In this document: positions 10,111 through 20,102 of the stretch, in pieces
Layout of the letters: each line of letters begins with the position of its first letter
Position numbering within the stretch: the first letter of the stretch is position 1
NCBI RefSeq assembly: GCF_020615385.1
Contig: NZ_JAJAVB010000008.1
Span: 1 to 64,000 of the forward strand
Direction of reading: 5' to 3'
Length of the DNA: 64,000 bases
Source: Jiella soli
Lineage (GTDB): Bacteria > Pseudomonadota > Alphaproteobacteria > Rhizobiales > Rhizobiaceae
Position numbers and translations under genes: made by a program
The notes under the pieces: generated by a model
What the model was told of the DNA's origin: nothing
The model's database searches: none
The model's input: only the letters and a program-made list of their open reading frames with translations

Positions 10111-10185
10111 TTCTCAGCCCGAGGCCGGTCGGCCGCGTGACGCGACTCCCGGCTGATCCGCGGGACAACCGGAGACTTCCACGAT

Positions 10186-11529
10186 ATGGCATCGGCAGCG
10201 GAACAACTTGCCGCCAATCTCAATTTCTCGGCCTTCGGCAAGGCCGAGGACCTCAAGAAGCGCATCTGGTTCACGCTCGGTGCGCTTCTGGTCTACCGGC
10301 TCGGCACCTACATTCCGATGCCGGGCATCAATCCCGACGCTCTTGCCCAAGCCTTCGAGCAGCAGTCGACGGGCATCCTCGGCATGTTCAACATGTTCTC
10401 GGGCGGTGCCGTCGGTCGCATGGCGATCTTCGCGCTGGGGATCATGCCGTACATCTCGGCTTCGATCATCATTCAGCTGATGACCTCCGTCGTCCCCTCG
10501 CTCGAGAACCTCAAGAAGGAGGGCGAGCAGGGCCGCAAGGTCATCAACCAGTACACCCGCTACGGCACGGTTCTTCTCGCCACCGTCCAGGCCTACGGTA
10601 TCGCCGCCGGCCTCGAGACGCAGGCGGGCATCGTTGTCGATCCGGGCTGGTTCTTCCGCGTCTCAGCCGTCATCACGCTGGTCGGCGGCACGATGTTCCT
10701 GATGTGGCTCGGCGAACAGATCACCTCGCGCGGCATCGGCAACGGCATCTCGCTGATCATCTTCGCCGGCATCGTCGCCCATCTGCCGTCTGCGATCGCG
10801 AATCTTCTCGAACTCGGCCGTACTGGCGCGCTGTCGACCATGGTGATCCTCCTGGTCGTCGTCGTCGCGATCGCCTGCATCGCGTTCATCGTGTTCTTCG
10901 AGCGCGCGCAGCGCCGGTTGCTGATCCAGTACCCGAAGCGCCAGGTCGGCAATCGCATGTTCCAGGGGGACACGTCGCACCTGCCGCTGAAGCCGAATAC
11001 GTCGGGCGTCATTCCGCCGATCTTCGCGTCCTCGCTGCTTCTCTTGCCGGTGACGGTCGCGAATTTCTCGAACACGGCGAATCTGCCCGACTGGGCGACG
11101 GCGGTGATCGCATCGCTCGGCCACGGCCAGCCGCTCTATATGCTGGTCTATGCCGGGCTGATCGCCTTCTTCGCCTTCTTCTACACGGCCGTGGTCTTCA
11201 ATCCGAAGGACACCGCCGACAATCTGAAGAAGCATGGCGGGTTCATTCCGGGCATCCGGCCAGGCGAGCGCACCGCGGAATATATCGACTACGTTCTCAC
11301 GCGCATCACGGTCGTCGGCGCGATCTATCTGGTCCTGATCTGTCTATTGCCCGAATTTCTTATTTCGGCCGCTGGCGTTCCGTTCTATCTCGGAGGCACA
11401 TCGCTACTGATCGTGGTGAGCGTGACGATGGATACGGTCGCGCAGATCCAGGGCCATCTTCTGGCGCATCAGTACGAGGGCCTCGTCAAGAAGGCGAAGC
11501 TGAGAGGGGGGAGACGAGGAGCCAGATGA
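10186..11529 (+). CDS. secY: Protein translocase subunit SecY
   Basis: The 447-residue protein is full-length SecY with ten predicted membrane segments. The cytoplasmic N-terminus leads into the first helix at about residues 27-45 and YIPMPGI. Conserved stretches include [35 protein letters not shown], the basic loop [16 protein letters not shown] and [19 protein letters not shown]. SecY forms the inner-membrane protein-conducting channel with SecE and SecG. Its TGA overlaps the adk ATG. Confidence 0.97.
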   Translation: MASAAEQLAANLNFSAFGKAEDLKKRIWFTLGALLVYRLGTYIPMPGINPDALAQAFEQQSTGILGMFNMFSGGAVGRMAIFALGIMPYISASIIIQLMTSVVPSLENLKKEGEQGRKVINQYTRYGTVLLATVQAYGIAAGLETQAGIVVDPGWFFRVSAVITLVGGTMFLMWLGEQITSRGIGNGISLIIFAGIVAHLPSAIANLLELGRTGALSTMVILLVVVVAIACIAFIVFFERAQRRLLIQYPKRQVGNRMFQGDTSHLPLKPNTSGVIPPIFASSLLLLPVTVANFSNTANLPDWATAVIASLGHGQPLYMLVYAGLIAFFAFFYTAVVFNPKDTADNLKKHGGFIPGIRPGERTAEYIDYVLTRITVVGAIYLVLICLLPEFLISAAGVPFYLGGTSLLIVVSVTMDTVAQIQGHLLAHQYEGLVKKAKLRGGRRGAR

Positions 11530-12173
11530 GACTGATTTTACTTGGCCCGCCAGGAGCCGGGAAGGGAACGCAGGCGCAGCGCCTGATCGACCAGTACGCG
11601 ATTCCGCAACTATCGACCGGCGACATGCTGCGCGCGGCGGTCGCCGCCAAGACGGAAGTCGGGGTGAAGGCCAAGGAGGTGATGGACGCCGGGCATCTCG
11701 TTTCCGACGAGATCGTCAACGCGATCGTTGCCGAGCGGATCGCCCAGTCCGACTGCGCCAACGGCTTCATTCTCGACGGCTATCCCCGCACGCTGAAGCA
11801 GGCGGATGCGGTCGAGGCGATGCTGAGGGACCGAAACCTGACTCTCGATCATGTCATCGAGATGCGCGTCGATGACGAGGTGCTGATCACGCGCGTCGCC
11901 GGCCGCTATTCCTGCGCCAAGTGCGGCAGCGTTTATCACGACACCGATCGCAAGCCCTCGGTCGAGGGCATCTGCGACCAGTGCGGTTCGACGGAGTTCA
12001 AGCGCCGGCCGGACGACAATGCCGAGACCATGCGCACGCGGCTGTGGAACTACTACAAGGATACCTCGCCGCTGGTCGGGTATTATCACTGCAAGGGGCT
12101 GCTGCGCTCCATCGACGGTATGCAGTCGGTGGAGGAGGTGACGGCGGCGATCGAGGCGATCGTCTCGCGCTGA
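11526..12173 (+). CDS. adk: Adenylate kinase with zinc-type four-cysteine lid
   Basis: The 215-residue enzyme interconverts ATP, AMP and ADP. The P-loop [10 protein letters not shown] is at residues 7-16, the AMP-binding [11 protein letters not shown] starts at residue 29, and DGYPRT follows at 84-89. The lid (about residues 127-163) carries Cys130, Cys133, Cys150 and Cys153 in two CxxC pairs, the arrangement that binds a structural metal in Gram-positive and some alphaproteobacterial kinases. The ATG overlaps the secY stop (ATGA). The secY-adk-rpsM order is typical of alphaproteobacteria. Confidence 0.97.
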   Translation: MRLILLGPPGAGKGTQAQRLIDQYAIPQLSTGDMLRAAVAAKTEVGVKAKEVMDAGHLVSDEIVNAIVAERIAQSDCANGFILDGYPRTLKQADAVEAMLRDRNLTLDHVIEMRVDDEVLITRVAGRYSCAKCGSVYHDTDRKPSVEGICDQCGSTEFKRRPDDNAETMRTRLWNYYKDTSPLVGYYHCKGLLRSIDGMQSVEEVTAAIEAIVSR

Positions 12174-12202
12174 GGCCGAAGCGGTACGCGAGTGCCGCTC
12201 GG

Positions 12203-12232
12203 TTGACTTGTCAAGCCCTTTTGATTTATAGC
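12203..12232 (+). promoter_or_regulatory. Probable housekeeping promoter for rpsM-rpsK-rpoA-rplQ
   Basis: A TTGACT box at 12203-12208 and a TATAGC box at 12227-12232 are separated by 18 bases in the 194-base gap between adk and rpsM. This fits a sigma-70-type promoter and would give the alpha operon its own transcription start near 12239. Confidence 0.7.
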
Positions 12233-12367
12233 CTGCGCCATACGCGAATCCTTTGCGATCGGCGCGGGTCTTCGTTCGAGGAGATCGGCATCGGTCGTTT
12301 TTGGCCGTAGCGGCTCCCGATCTTGTATGGCTGGGGCCCTGTGCCCATCTAATTCTAGGAGAACGAC

Positions 12368-12736
<369 letters not shown>

Positions 12737-12948
12737 GCTCGCGAGACGCCCTGCGCGCCTCTCGGTCCATATCGGGTTTCGCTCGGGTCTGTGCCTGGTT
12801 GTCGAATCCTCGATTGGGAATACGGCTGCAGGACGTCAGCGTTCTGGGCCATCGATTTGAATGAGACGTTGCGGCGGGCAGTTCGGTCCGTCGCAGGTGT
12901 AGCCGCCGGAATTACGGCGGTGTCGATATCACACAAGGCAGAGTGAAT

Positions 12949-13338
12949 ATGGCCAAGGAAACGCAGCGCGTTCGTCGCCGCGAGCGGAAGAACATCTCGT
13001 CGGGCGTCGCGCATGTGAACTCGACGTTCAACAACACGCTGATCACGATCACCGACGCGCAGGGCAACACGATTGCCTGGTCGTCGGCCGGTGCGCAGGG
13101 CTTCAAGGGCTCGCGCAAGTCGACGCCGTTCGCGGCGCAGATCGCAGCCGAGGATGCCGCCAAGAAGGCGCAGGAGCACGGCATGCGTACGCTGGAAGTC
13201 GAGGTCTGCGGGCCCGGTTCGGGCCGCGAGTCGGCTCTGCGCGCGCTGCAGTCGGCGGGCTTTACGATCACCTCGATCCGCGACGTGACCCCGATCCCGC
13301 ACAACGGCGTTCGTCCGCGCAAGAAGCGCCGCGTCTGA
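12949..13338 (+). CDS. rpsK: 30S ribosomal protein S11
   Basis: The 129-residue protein is the exact family length. It includes [57 protein letters not shown] and the end [23 protein letters not shown] two codons upstream (12943) is in frame, but [10 protein letters not shown] at 12949 is the conserved start. S11 lies on the 30S platform near the E site. The final segment reads HNGVRP where many relatives have HNGCRP. Confidence 0.97.
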   Translation: MAKETQRVRRRERKNISSGVAHVNSTFNNTLITITDAQGNTIAWSSAGAQGFKGSRKSTPFAAQIAAEDAAKKAQEHGMRTLEVEVCGPGSGRESALRALQSAGFTITSIRDVTPIPHNGVRPRKKRRV

Positions 13339-13428
13339 CGCGGCGCCGCCGCGGGGAGCGTTCGGCAGGAGCCGAGCTCGGCCGGGCAGGGCGCTCCCGC
13401 TGGCATTCACTGCCGGCTGGGCCATTTC

Positions 13429-13462
13429 GAGCGACGGACGGCCATGATGGCCGGCGTCGCTC
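13429..13462 (+). other. Two-part hairpin in the rpsK-rpoA spacer
   Basis: Outer arms 13429-13436 and 13455-13462 (eight bases, perfect) enclose inner arms 13440-13444 and 13448-13452 (five bases). It lies about 100 bases before rpoA in a 223-base spacer. No T-run follows directly. It may be an RNA processing or regulatory structure. Confidence 0.5.
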
Positions 13463-13561
13463 TCGGAATTTCCGGGAAACGAGTTACGCTCCGCGCCGTG
13501 CCCCGGATTCAGACCTTTCGCCACGATTGGATGGTGGCGAGGAAACTGAGAGGCATTCCTC

Positions 13562-14599
13562 ATGATTGCTAGCAACTGGCAAGATTTGACCAAGCCCAAC
13601 CAGCTGGTCTTCAAGAACGACGGCAGCCGGTCGAAGGCGACGCTCGTGGCCGAGCCGCTGGAGCGGGGCTTCGGCCTGACGCTCGGCAACGCTCTGCGCC
13701 GCGTTCTTCTGTCCTCGCTGCGGGGCGCCTCGGTGACCGCCGTCCAGATCGACGGCGTTCTGCACGAGTTCTCCTCGATCCCTGGCGTGCGCGAGGACGT
13801 GACCGACATCGTCCTCAACGTCAAGGAAATCTGCATCTCGATGCAGGGCGAGGGTCCCAAGCGCATGGTCGTGCGCAAGCAGGGACCGGGCGTCGTGCGC
13901 GCCGGCGACATTCAGACCGTCGGCGACATCGAGGTCCTGAACCCCGAGCATGAGATCTGCACCCTCGACGAGGGCGCGGAGATCCGGATGGAGTTCACGG
14001 TCAACACCGGCAAGGGCTACGTCCCGGCCGACCAGAACCGCGCCGAGGATGCGCCGATCGGCCTGATCCCGGTCGATTCGCTGTTCTCGCCGGTCAAGAA
14101 GGTGTCCTACAAGGTCGAGAACACCCGCGAGGGTCAGGACCTGAACAAGGACAAGCTGACCATGACGATCGAGACCGATGGCTCGATCTCCGGCGAGGAC
14201 GCCGTCGCCTATGCGGCGCGCATCCTGCAGGACCAGCTTTCGGTCTTCATCAACTTCGAGGAGCCGCAGCGCGATCAGCGGGCCGGCGGCGGTGTCGGTG
14301 CGGCGGACGAGCAGATCGCCGAACTCGCCTTCAACCCGGCGCTCCTCAAGAAGGTCGACGAGCTGGAGCTTTCGGTCCGCTCGGCGAACTGCCTGAAGAA
14401 CGACAACATTGTCTATATCGGCGACCTGATCCAGAAGACCGAGGCGGAAATGCTCCGCACCCCGAACTTCGGGCGCAAGTCGCTGAACGAGATCAAGGAG
14501 GTCCTGGCCTCCATGGGTCTGCACCTCGGTATGGAAGTGCCGGCCTGGCCGCCGGAGAACATCGACGATCTGGCCAAGCGCTACGAAGACCAGTACTAG
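13562..14599 (+). CDS. rpoA: DNA-directed RNA polymerase subunit alpha
   Basis: The 345-residue protein has the N-terminal dimerisation domain with [20 protein letters not shown] and [16 protein letters not shown]. After a linker ([10 protein letters not shown]) comes the C-terminal domain with [20 protein letters not shown] and [19 protein letters not shown], which binds promoter UP elements and activators. The length is typical of rhizobia. A long spacer with a hairpin separates it from rpsK. Confidence 0.98.
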   Translation: MIASNWQDLTKPNQLVFKNDGSRSKATLVAEPLERGFGLTLGNALRRVLLSSLRGASVTAVQIDGVLHEFSSIPGVREDVTDIVLNVKEICISMQGEGPKRMVVRKQGPGVVRAGDIQTVGDIEVLNPEHEICTLDEGAEIRMEFTVNTGKGYVPADQNRAEDAPIGLIPVDSLFSPVKKVSYKVENTREGQDLNKDKLTMTIETDGSISGEDAVAYAARILQDQLSVFINFEEPQRDQRAGGGVGAADEQIAELAFNPALLKKVDELELSVRSANCLKNDNIVYIGDLIQKTEAEMLRTPNFGRKSLNEIKEVLASMGLHLGMEVPAWPPENIDDLAKRYEDQY

Positions 14600-14605
14600 G
14601 ATCTG

Positions 14606-14636
14606 ACGCCTCGCCCGCCCAAGGCGGGCGGGGCGT
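14606..14636 (+). other. Very strong hairpin in the rpoA-rplQ spacer
   Basis: Fourteen-base arms (14606-14619 and 14623-14636) pair with one G-T wobble around a three-base loop, six bases after the rpoA stop. It lacks a following T-run (TCGCATGC), so rplQ probably remains in the transcript but at altered level. Confidence 0.6.
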
Positions 14637-14744
14637 TCGCATGCACAATCATTCAAAGGCACGGCGGCCTGTCGCCTCGCGGCAGGGACGCAAAGATACC
14701 GACCTCCGGCAACGTCCGGCTTCTTATCCGAAGGAAACACCACC

Positions 14745-15167
14745 ATGCGCCACGCCAAACGCGGCCGTAAGCTCAATCGTACCGCCAGTCATCGTAAGGC
14801 GATGTTCGCCAACATGGCCGTATCCCTGATCACCCACGAGCAGATCGTGACGACGCTGCCGAAGGCGAAGGACCTGCGTCCGATCGTCGAGAAGCTGATC
14901 ACGCTCGGCAAGCGCGGCGATCTCCATGCCCGCCGCCTCGCAGCGTCCCGCCTCCAGGACGATGCGGCGACCATCAAGCTGTTCGACACGCTCGCCAGCC
15001 GCTATGCCGAGCGCAATGGCGGCTACTGCCGGGTTCTCAAGGCCGGCTTTCGCCGCGGCGATAACGCTCCGCTGGCTGTCATCGAGTTCGTCGACCGTGA
15101 TCCGAACGCCCGCGGCGCCGTTGATCGTGAGCGGCTCGAGGCCGAAGGCGAGCAGGACGCGGCCTGA
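14745..15167 (+). CDS. rplQ: 50S ribosomal protein L17
   Basis: The 140-residue protein starts [20 protein letters not shown] and contains [39 protein letters not shown] and AVIEFVDRD, the L17 signature. L17 lies at the tunnel exit side of the 50S subunit. It is the last gene of the alpha operon and is followed after 59 bases by a clear terminator. Confidence 0.97.
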   Translation: MRHAKRGRKLNRTASHRKAMFANMAVSLITHEQIVTTLPKAKDLRPIVEKLITLGKRGDLHARRLAASRLQDDAATIKLFDTLASRYAERNGGYCRVLKAGFRRGDNAPLAVIEFVDRDPNARGAVDRERLEAEGEQDAA

Positions 15168-15226
15168 TCTGGCAGCGCCCGGGCTTTTCTGCCGGCGCGC
15201 ATCCGATGGACGGACGTTAGCGATTT

Positions 15227-15255
15227 GGGGGCCCTTGCGGCCCCCTTTGTCGTTT
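15227..15255 (+). terminator. Rho-independent terminator after rplQ
   Basis: Seven-base GC arms (15227-15233 and 15239-15245) with a five-base loop are followed by TTTGTCGTTT. It closes the S10-spc-alpha superoperon. Confidence 0.85.
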
Positions 15256-15378
15256 CGGACGATGTCGATTCGAGAGACGTCGTCCCTGCGGCGATGCAGA
15301 AGGACGGCCCGCTTCGATTCGCTCCGTCCGCAGATGCCCTAGATTGAGATCGGGTACGGCTTCGAGAGGATCTCCAGC

Positions 15379-16407
15379 GTGGCGGACGATCGGGTTCTTC
15401 TGACCGGAATTTCCGGCTTCATCGGCAAGCATGTGGCCCTCGCCATGCTTGGCGCCGGCTTCCTGGTACGCGGGACGCTGCGCTCGCAGGGCAAGGCGGA
15501 GGCTGTGCGCGCCGCCTTGGCGGAGGCGGGCGCCGATCCGGCCCGGGTCGAATTCGCCGTCGCCGACCTGACGCGGGATGAGGGATGGCAGGAGGCGGCC
15601 GAAGGCTGCCGCTTCGTCGCCCATACCGCCTCCCCCTTTCCGGCCCGGCAGCCCCGCGATCGACAGGCGCTTGTCCCCATTGCCAAGGGCGGCACGCTGC
15701 GTGTCGTGCGCGCTGCCCTTGCCGCCGGCGCGGAGCGGTTGGTGCTGACTTCCTCGGTGGCCTCCGTCTATTACGGCCATCCGAGGCGCACGGAGCCGCG
15801 CTTTGGCGAAGAGGACTGGACCGACGTCACCAATGGCTCGGTCACCGCCTATGCCGTCTCCAAGACCGAAGCCGAACGCGCCGCCTGGGGTGCCGTCGAC
15901 GGGACTGCGCTGCAGATGGCGGCGATCAATCCTGCGCTTGTTCTCGGTCCCTTGCTCGACGGGGAGGCGGGAACGTCGGCCCGGCTCGTCGCAATGATGA
16001 TGAACGGACGGCTTCCGGCGGTCCCGAATGCCAGCTTCGGGATCGTCGACGTGCGCGATGTCGCGGAGGCCCATGCGTTGGCGCTGACGGTGCCCGGCGC
16101 CGCCGGGCACCGGTTCCTGCTGTCGGGCGGATCGATGACGCTGCTTGAGATCGCCAATGTCATGGCGGCGGAATATCCGGATCTCGCGCGACGGCTGCCC
16201 CGCTTCGTCCTGCCCGACGCGCTCGTGCGGATCGCGGCGCTGGTCGCGCCGGAGGCGCGCGCCCTGCGGGCCGAGCTTGGCCGGCGCAAGCAACTGGTCA
16301 CGGATCCCGCCCAGAGAATCCTCGGACTGTCGTTTCGCTCCCCGCGGATTGCGGTGCGCGACATGGCCGAAAGCCTCGGGAAACGCGGACTCGTTAAGGA
16401 AGTCTGA
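15379..16407 (+). CDS. NAD(P)-dependent epimerase/reductase of the extended SDR type
   Basis: The 342-residue protein has the nucleotide-binding loop TGISGFIGKH at residues 9-18, catalytic serine in LTSSVASVYYG (about residue 125), and the YxxxK pair Tyr158-Lys162 in AYAVSKTEAE. The overall pattern resembles dihydroflavonol-4-reductase and aldehyde reductases, which reduce carbonyls with NADPH; the substrate is unknown. The start is GTG at 15379, with GAGAGGATC upstream. It stands alone after the ribosomal operon, with no partner gene. Confidence 0.85.
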   Translation: MADDRVLLTGISGFIGKHVALAMLGAGFLVRGTLRSQGKAEAVRAALAEAGADPARVEFAVADLTRDEGWQEAAEGCRFVAHTASPFPARQPRDRQALVPIAKGGTLRVVRAALAAGAERLVLTSSVASVYYGHPRRTEPRFGEEDWTDVTNGSVTAYAVSKTEAERAAWGAVDGTALQMAAINPALVLGPLLDGEAGTSARLVAMMMNGRLPAVPNASFGIVDVRDVAEAHALALTVPGAAGHRFLLSGGSMTLLEIANVMAAEYPDLARRLPRFVLPDALVRIAALVAPEARALRAELGRRKQLVTDPAQRILGLSFRSPRIAVRDMAESLGKRGLVKEV

Positions 16408-16689
16408 ACGAGCGATCTCGACGGCGGAACGGGGTTATCTTACTCTACGGAAATCAGGAGCCGTGGCGGATCCGGCCGTTTACCGTCATCCGGCTGAAAT
16501 CCGGGACTGTGGCTCCGATGTCATCGTATCGGCCGTCGGCCCGTGCGATAGCGCAGCCGACACTGAAGCGGGGGTCTGCGAGAATCTGTTCGCGATGAGG
16601 CAACCTTCTGCGCCCTGGACTATTGTAAGGCAAAAAAGGGGCGTGCGGCACGCAGTCGTGCCAGAGTTTACGCGGTTGAAACAACTATA

Positions 16690-16854
16690 ATGAATGATGC
16701 AACAATCAAAAACATCACGGGCCGGAGTTCCATGCGTCGTACCCTGTTGACCCTCCTCGGAGCGATCGCCGCTTTCGGGATTCTGACGGCGAGTTATGCG
16801 ACCGCCGATCTGCCGGAACAGGTCCCGGCCGCGGCGGCTGCCGATCTCGGCTGA
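16690..16854 (+). CDS. Small secreted peptide, function unknown
   Basis: A short frame of 54 residues runs from 16690, or 40 residues from the in-frame ATG at 16732. The shorter form starts MRRTLLTLLGAIAAFGILTA, a textbook signal peptide with a likely cleavage near SYATA. Cleavage would leave a mature acidic, alanine-rich peptide of about 17 residues. I recognise no family. A clean rho-independent terminator follows 29 bases later, which supports a real transcript. It precedes the periplasmic protease gene, but the terminator suggests separate expression. Confidence 0.5.
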   Translation: MNDATIKNITGRSSMRRTLLTLLGAIAAFGILTASYATADLPEQVPAAAAADLG

Positions 16855-16882
16855 GCCCGCCTCAATCCAGTCTATCGAAAAG

Positions 16883-16906
16883 AGGGGCCCGCAAGGCCCC
16901 TTTTTT
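16883..16906 (+). terminator. Rho-independent terminator before the Deg protease gene
   Basis: Seven-base arms (16883-16889 and 16895-16901) and a five-base loop are followed directly by six T residues ending at 16906. It ends the transcript of the small secreted peptide. Confidence 0.85.
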
Positions 16907-16966
16907 GCGCCGCACGTCTGCTCTAAAGCCAATACCGATCAAAGGTGACAGACGAAAAGACGGCCC

Positions 16967-18583
16967 ATGCGCTCGATAGTTCTCGTTCTGGTCGCGCTTG
17001 TCGGCATCGGCGGTGCCTTCGCGGTGGCCAACCTCACCGACAGCGGGTCCTGGTCGCTGCGCGGCGATTCGCAGAGTTCCTCCGCCACCGCTGCGCCTGA
17101 TGCAGGATCCACACACGCCCGAAGCGGAATTGCAGAACCCCGGGCCGATCCGGCTGAGCAGATGCAGGCGCAAGCGGGGGGCGGCGAACTCAGCGCCGCC
17201 GGCCCCCGGCCTTCGGTGACGCAGCCGGTTCCGGCAGTGCCCGTGCCCGCGACGGCGCCTGCGGAACAAGTTCCCCAGAGCCGGGCCGAGATCAATCTCA
17301 CCTTCGCACCGCTGGTTCGCGAGACCGCTCCTGCCGTGGTCAATGTCTATGCCGCGCGCGCCGTGCCGCAACAGCGCTCGCCCTTTGCTGGTGATCCGTT
17401 CTTCGAGCAGTTCTTCGGCCAGCGCTACCAGAGCCGGCCCCGAATGGAGGCCTCGCTCGGCTCCGGCGTGATCATCGACCAGTCCGGGCTCGTCATCACC
17501 AACAATCACGTCGTCGAGAACGCCGACGAGGTGAAGATCGCCTTTTCGGACGGGCGCGAGTTTCAGACCACGGTCCTCTTGAAGGACAAGGACGTCGACC
17601 TGGCGGTGTTGAAGATCAAGGGGAAGGGGCCGTTCCCGACGCTTCCCATCGCCGATTCGGACGATCTCCAGATCGGCGATCTCGTACTCGCCATCGGCAA
17701 TCCGTTCGGAATCGGCCAGACCGTGACCAACGGCATCGTTTCCGCTTTGGCGCGCAGCCATATCGGCGTCGATGACTTCGGCTTCTTCATCCAGACCGAC
17801 GCGGCCATCAATCCCGGCAATTCCGGCGGCGCGCTGATCGACATGAGCGGGCGCCTCGTCGGCGTCAATTCGGCGATCTTCTCGCGCTCGGGCGGCTCGA
17901 ACGGCATCGGATTTGCGATCCCGTCGAACATGGTGAAGACCTTCATCGCCGCCGCCAAGGCCGGCCATGGCTTCCAGCGGCCCTATGTCGGAGCGCAGTT
18001 CGCTTCCGTCACGCCGGACATCGCCGAGGCGATCGGGTTGAGCACGCCGACCGGGGCGCTGATTCAGGCGGTGACAAAGAAGGGGCCGGCCGCGAATGCC
18101 GGTCTGAAGGTCGGCGACGTCGTCCTCGCGGTCGGCGGGCGCACGATCGACAGTCCGGATGCGCTCTCCTACCGGCTCGCAACGACCGGGATCGGCAAGA
18201 CCGTCGATCTCGAGATCCTGCGCGGCGAAGATCGGCTGCATGTCTCGCTGCCGCTCGAAGCCGCGCCCGAGATTCCGCCGCGAGACGAGCGCACGCTGTC
18301 CGGCAACGAACCCTTTTCCGGCGCGACCGTCCTCAACCTGTCGCCTCGGGTGGCGGAGAGCTTCGGGCTTTCGACCGACCAGACAGGGGTAATCGTCTCG
18401 GCCATCGCTGCCGGATCGATCGCCCAGCGTGTGGGCCTGCGGCCGGGCGACATCGTCCTCGCGGTGAACGGCCAGAAGGTCGACTCCACCAGCACTCTTG
18501 AGGAATTGTCGCGGCACGATTTTTCCGGCTGGCGCTTCGACATAGACCGCGGCGGCCAGCGCCTCACCCAGTACGTTCGCTGA
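16967..18583 (+). CDS. Deg-family periplasmic serine protease (DegP/DegQ/MucD-like)
   Basis: The 538-residue protein begins with a signal or anchor helix ([20 protein letters not shown]), then a low-complexity Ala/Pro/Gln linker to about residue 105. The trypsin-like domain has the triad His181 ([11 protein letters not shown]), Asp211 ([11 protein letters not shown]) and Ser286 ([12 protein letters not shown]). Two PDZ domains follow (about 335-425 and 440-535), each with a GxxxGD-type loop. Such proteases degrade misfolded envelope proteins. The rarA start lies one base after its stop, suggesting co-transcription. Confidence 0.93.
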   Translation: MRSIVLVLVALVGIGGAFAVANLTDSGSWSLRGDSQSSSATAAPDAGSTHARSGIAEPRADPAEQMQAQAGGGELSAAGPRPSVTQPVPAVPVPATAPAEQVPQSRAEINLTFAPLVRETAPAVVNVYAARAVPQQRSPFAGDPFFEQFFGQRYQSRPRMEASLGSGVIIDQSGLVITNNHVVENADEVKIAFSDGREFQTTVLLKDKDVDLAVLKIKGKGPFPTLPIADSDDLQIGDLVLAIGNPFGIGQTVTNGIVSALARSHIGVDDFGFFIQTDAAINPGNSGGALIDMSGRLVGVNSAIFSRSGGSNGIGFAIPSNMVKTFIAAAKAGHGFQRPYVGAQFASVTPDIAEAIGLSTPTGALIQAVTKKGPAANAGLKVGDVVLAVGGRTIDSPDALSYRLATTGIGKTVDLEILRGEDRLHVSLPLEAAPEIPPRDERTLSGNEPFSGATVLNLSPRVAESFGLSTDQTGVIVSAIAAGSIAQRVGLRPGDIVLAVNGQKVDSTSTLEELSRHDFSGWRFDIDRGGQRLTQYVR

Positions 18584-18584
18584 C

Positions 18585-19949
18585 ATGGCGGATCTCTTCG
18601 GCGACGATCCCAAGCCATCGCGCCAGACCCCGGCGGAGAGCGCGCCGCGCGCCGCGCCGGTCCCCGCCGACGACCGCTCGCGGCCGCTCGCCGACCGGCT
18701 GCGACCGCAGACTCTTGCGGACGTCGTCGGCCAGGAGCATCTGACCGGCAAGGGAGGCGTCCTGTCGCGGATGCTGACGGCGGGAAGCCTCGGCTCGCTG
18801 ATCTTCTGGGGGCCGCCCGGCACCGGCAAGACGACGGCCGCGCGGCTGCTGGCCGGCGAGGTCGATTACGCCTTCGAGCAGATCTCGGCGATCTTTTCCG
18901 GCGTCGCGGACCTGAAGAAGGTGTTCGAAGCTGCCCGGCTGCGGCGCTCCAATGGCCGGCGCACGCTGCTCTTCGTCGACGAGATCCATCGCTTCAACCG
19001 CGCCCAGCAGGACTCGTTTCTGCCGGTGATGGAGGACGGCACGGTTGTCCTCGTCGGGGCGACGACGGAGAACCCGTCCTTCGAGCTCAACGCTGCGCTT
19101 TTGTCGCGAGCAAGGGTTCTGACGTTCCGCCCGCACGGCCCCGAAAGCCTCGCCCGGCTTCTGGAACGGGCCGAGCGCGCGATGGGCCGGCCGCTGCCGG
19201 TAGACGAGGGCGGCCGCGCCGTGCTCCTGCGCCTTGCCGACGGCGACGGAAGGGCGATCCTGACGCTTGCCGAAGAAGTCTGGCGCGCCGCCGGATCGGA
19301 TGAGATCTTCGACGCCGATGGCGTCCAAATCGTGGTCCAGCGCCGCGCGCCGGTCTACGACAAGAGCCAGGACGGCCACTACAATCTGATCTCGGCCCTC
19401 CACAAATCGGTGCGGGGATCGGATCCCGACGCCGCGCTCTACTGGCTTTGCCGGATGCTCGATGCCGGCGAGGACCCGCTCTATCTCGGCCGCCGGCTGG
19501 TGCGCATGGCGGCGGAAGACATCGGACTTGCCGATCCGCACGCGTTGACGATCGCGCTCGCGGCCAAGGACGCCTACGACTATCTCGGCTCGCCGGAGGG
19601 CGAACTCGCGCTCGCCGAGGCGACGGTCTATCTGGCGAGCGCGCCGAAATCCAACGCCGTTTACGTCGCCTACAAGGCGGCGATGCGGGCGGCGAAGGAG
19701 CACGGATCGCTGCTGCCACCGAAGCATATCCTGAACGCCCCGACGAAACTGATGAAAAGCGAGGGCTATGGTGGTGGTTACGAATACGACCATGATGCGC
19801 CCGGCGGTTTTTCGGGGCAGGATTATTTCCCCGAGGCCATGGGGCGTCACGACTTCTACCGTCCGACCGAGCGCGGAGCCGAAAAGAAACTGGGCGAACG
19901 GCTAAGGCATTGGTCCGAAATACGCCGGAACCGGCAGGAGAGGGGTTGA
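18585..19949 (+). CDS. rarA: Replication-associated recombination protein RarA (MgsA)
   Basis: The 454-residue AAA+ ATPase has Walker A GPPGTGKT at residues 76-83, Walker B in [16 protein letters not shown], and sensor sequence [14 protein letters not shown]. The C-terminal MgsA-type tetramerisation part includes [14 protein letters not shown] and the late [15 protein letters not shown] region. RarA acts at stalled replication forks and is a paralogue of clamp loaders. It is located directly after the Deg protease gene, an arrangement seen in other alphaproteobacteria. Confidence 0.95.
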   Translation: MADLFGDDPKPSRQTPAESAPRAAPVPADDRSRPLADRLRPQTLADVVGQEHLTGKGGVLSRMLTAGSLGSLIFWGPPGTGKTTAARLLAGEVDYAFEQISAIFSGVADLKKVFEAARLRRSNGRRTLLFVDEIHRFNRAQQDSFLPVMEDGTVVLVGATTENPSFELNAALLSRARVLTFRPHGPESLARLLERAERAMGRPLPVDEGGRAVLLRLADGDGRAILTLAEEVWRAAGSDEIFDADGVQIVVQRRAPVYDKSQDGHYNLISALHKSVRGSDPDAALYWLCRMLDAGEDPLYLGRRLVRMAAEDIGLADPHALTIALAAKDAYDYLGSPEGELALAEATVYLASAPKSNAVYVAYKAAMRAAKEHGSLLPPKHILNAPTKLMKSEGYGGGYEYDHDAPGGFSGQDYFPEAMGRHDFYRPTERGAEKKLGERLRHWSEIRRNRQERG

Positions 19950-20102
19950 ACGGCGGGAATATACGGGTTTTAAGCGGGTTCGATGTTGCCAAGGCGTTTT
20001 CGCGCTCCAAAATCATGGCAACAACAGGGCAGCCGTCGGCGCGCCGCTTCCGCTGCCGGACATGCGCAGTTGCCAGAATCCGTTCGCTACCGCGAGGTCC
20101 AG

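Noticed and set aside
10137-12173. A 678-codon plus-strand frame running across secY into adk
   Set aside because: The part overlapping secY is an arginine- and histidine-rich out-of-frame reading; only the last 215 codons, adenylate kinase from 11526, are a real gene.
16862-18829. A 655-codon minus-strand frame opposite the Deg protease and rarA start
   Set aside because: Antisense shadow of a protein with a complete catalytic triad; no conserved motif on the minus strand.
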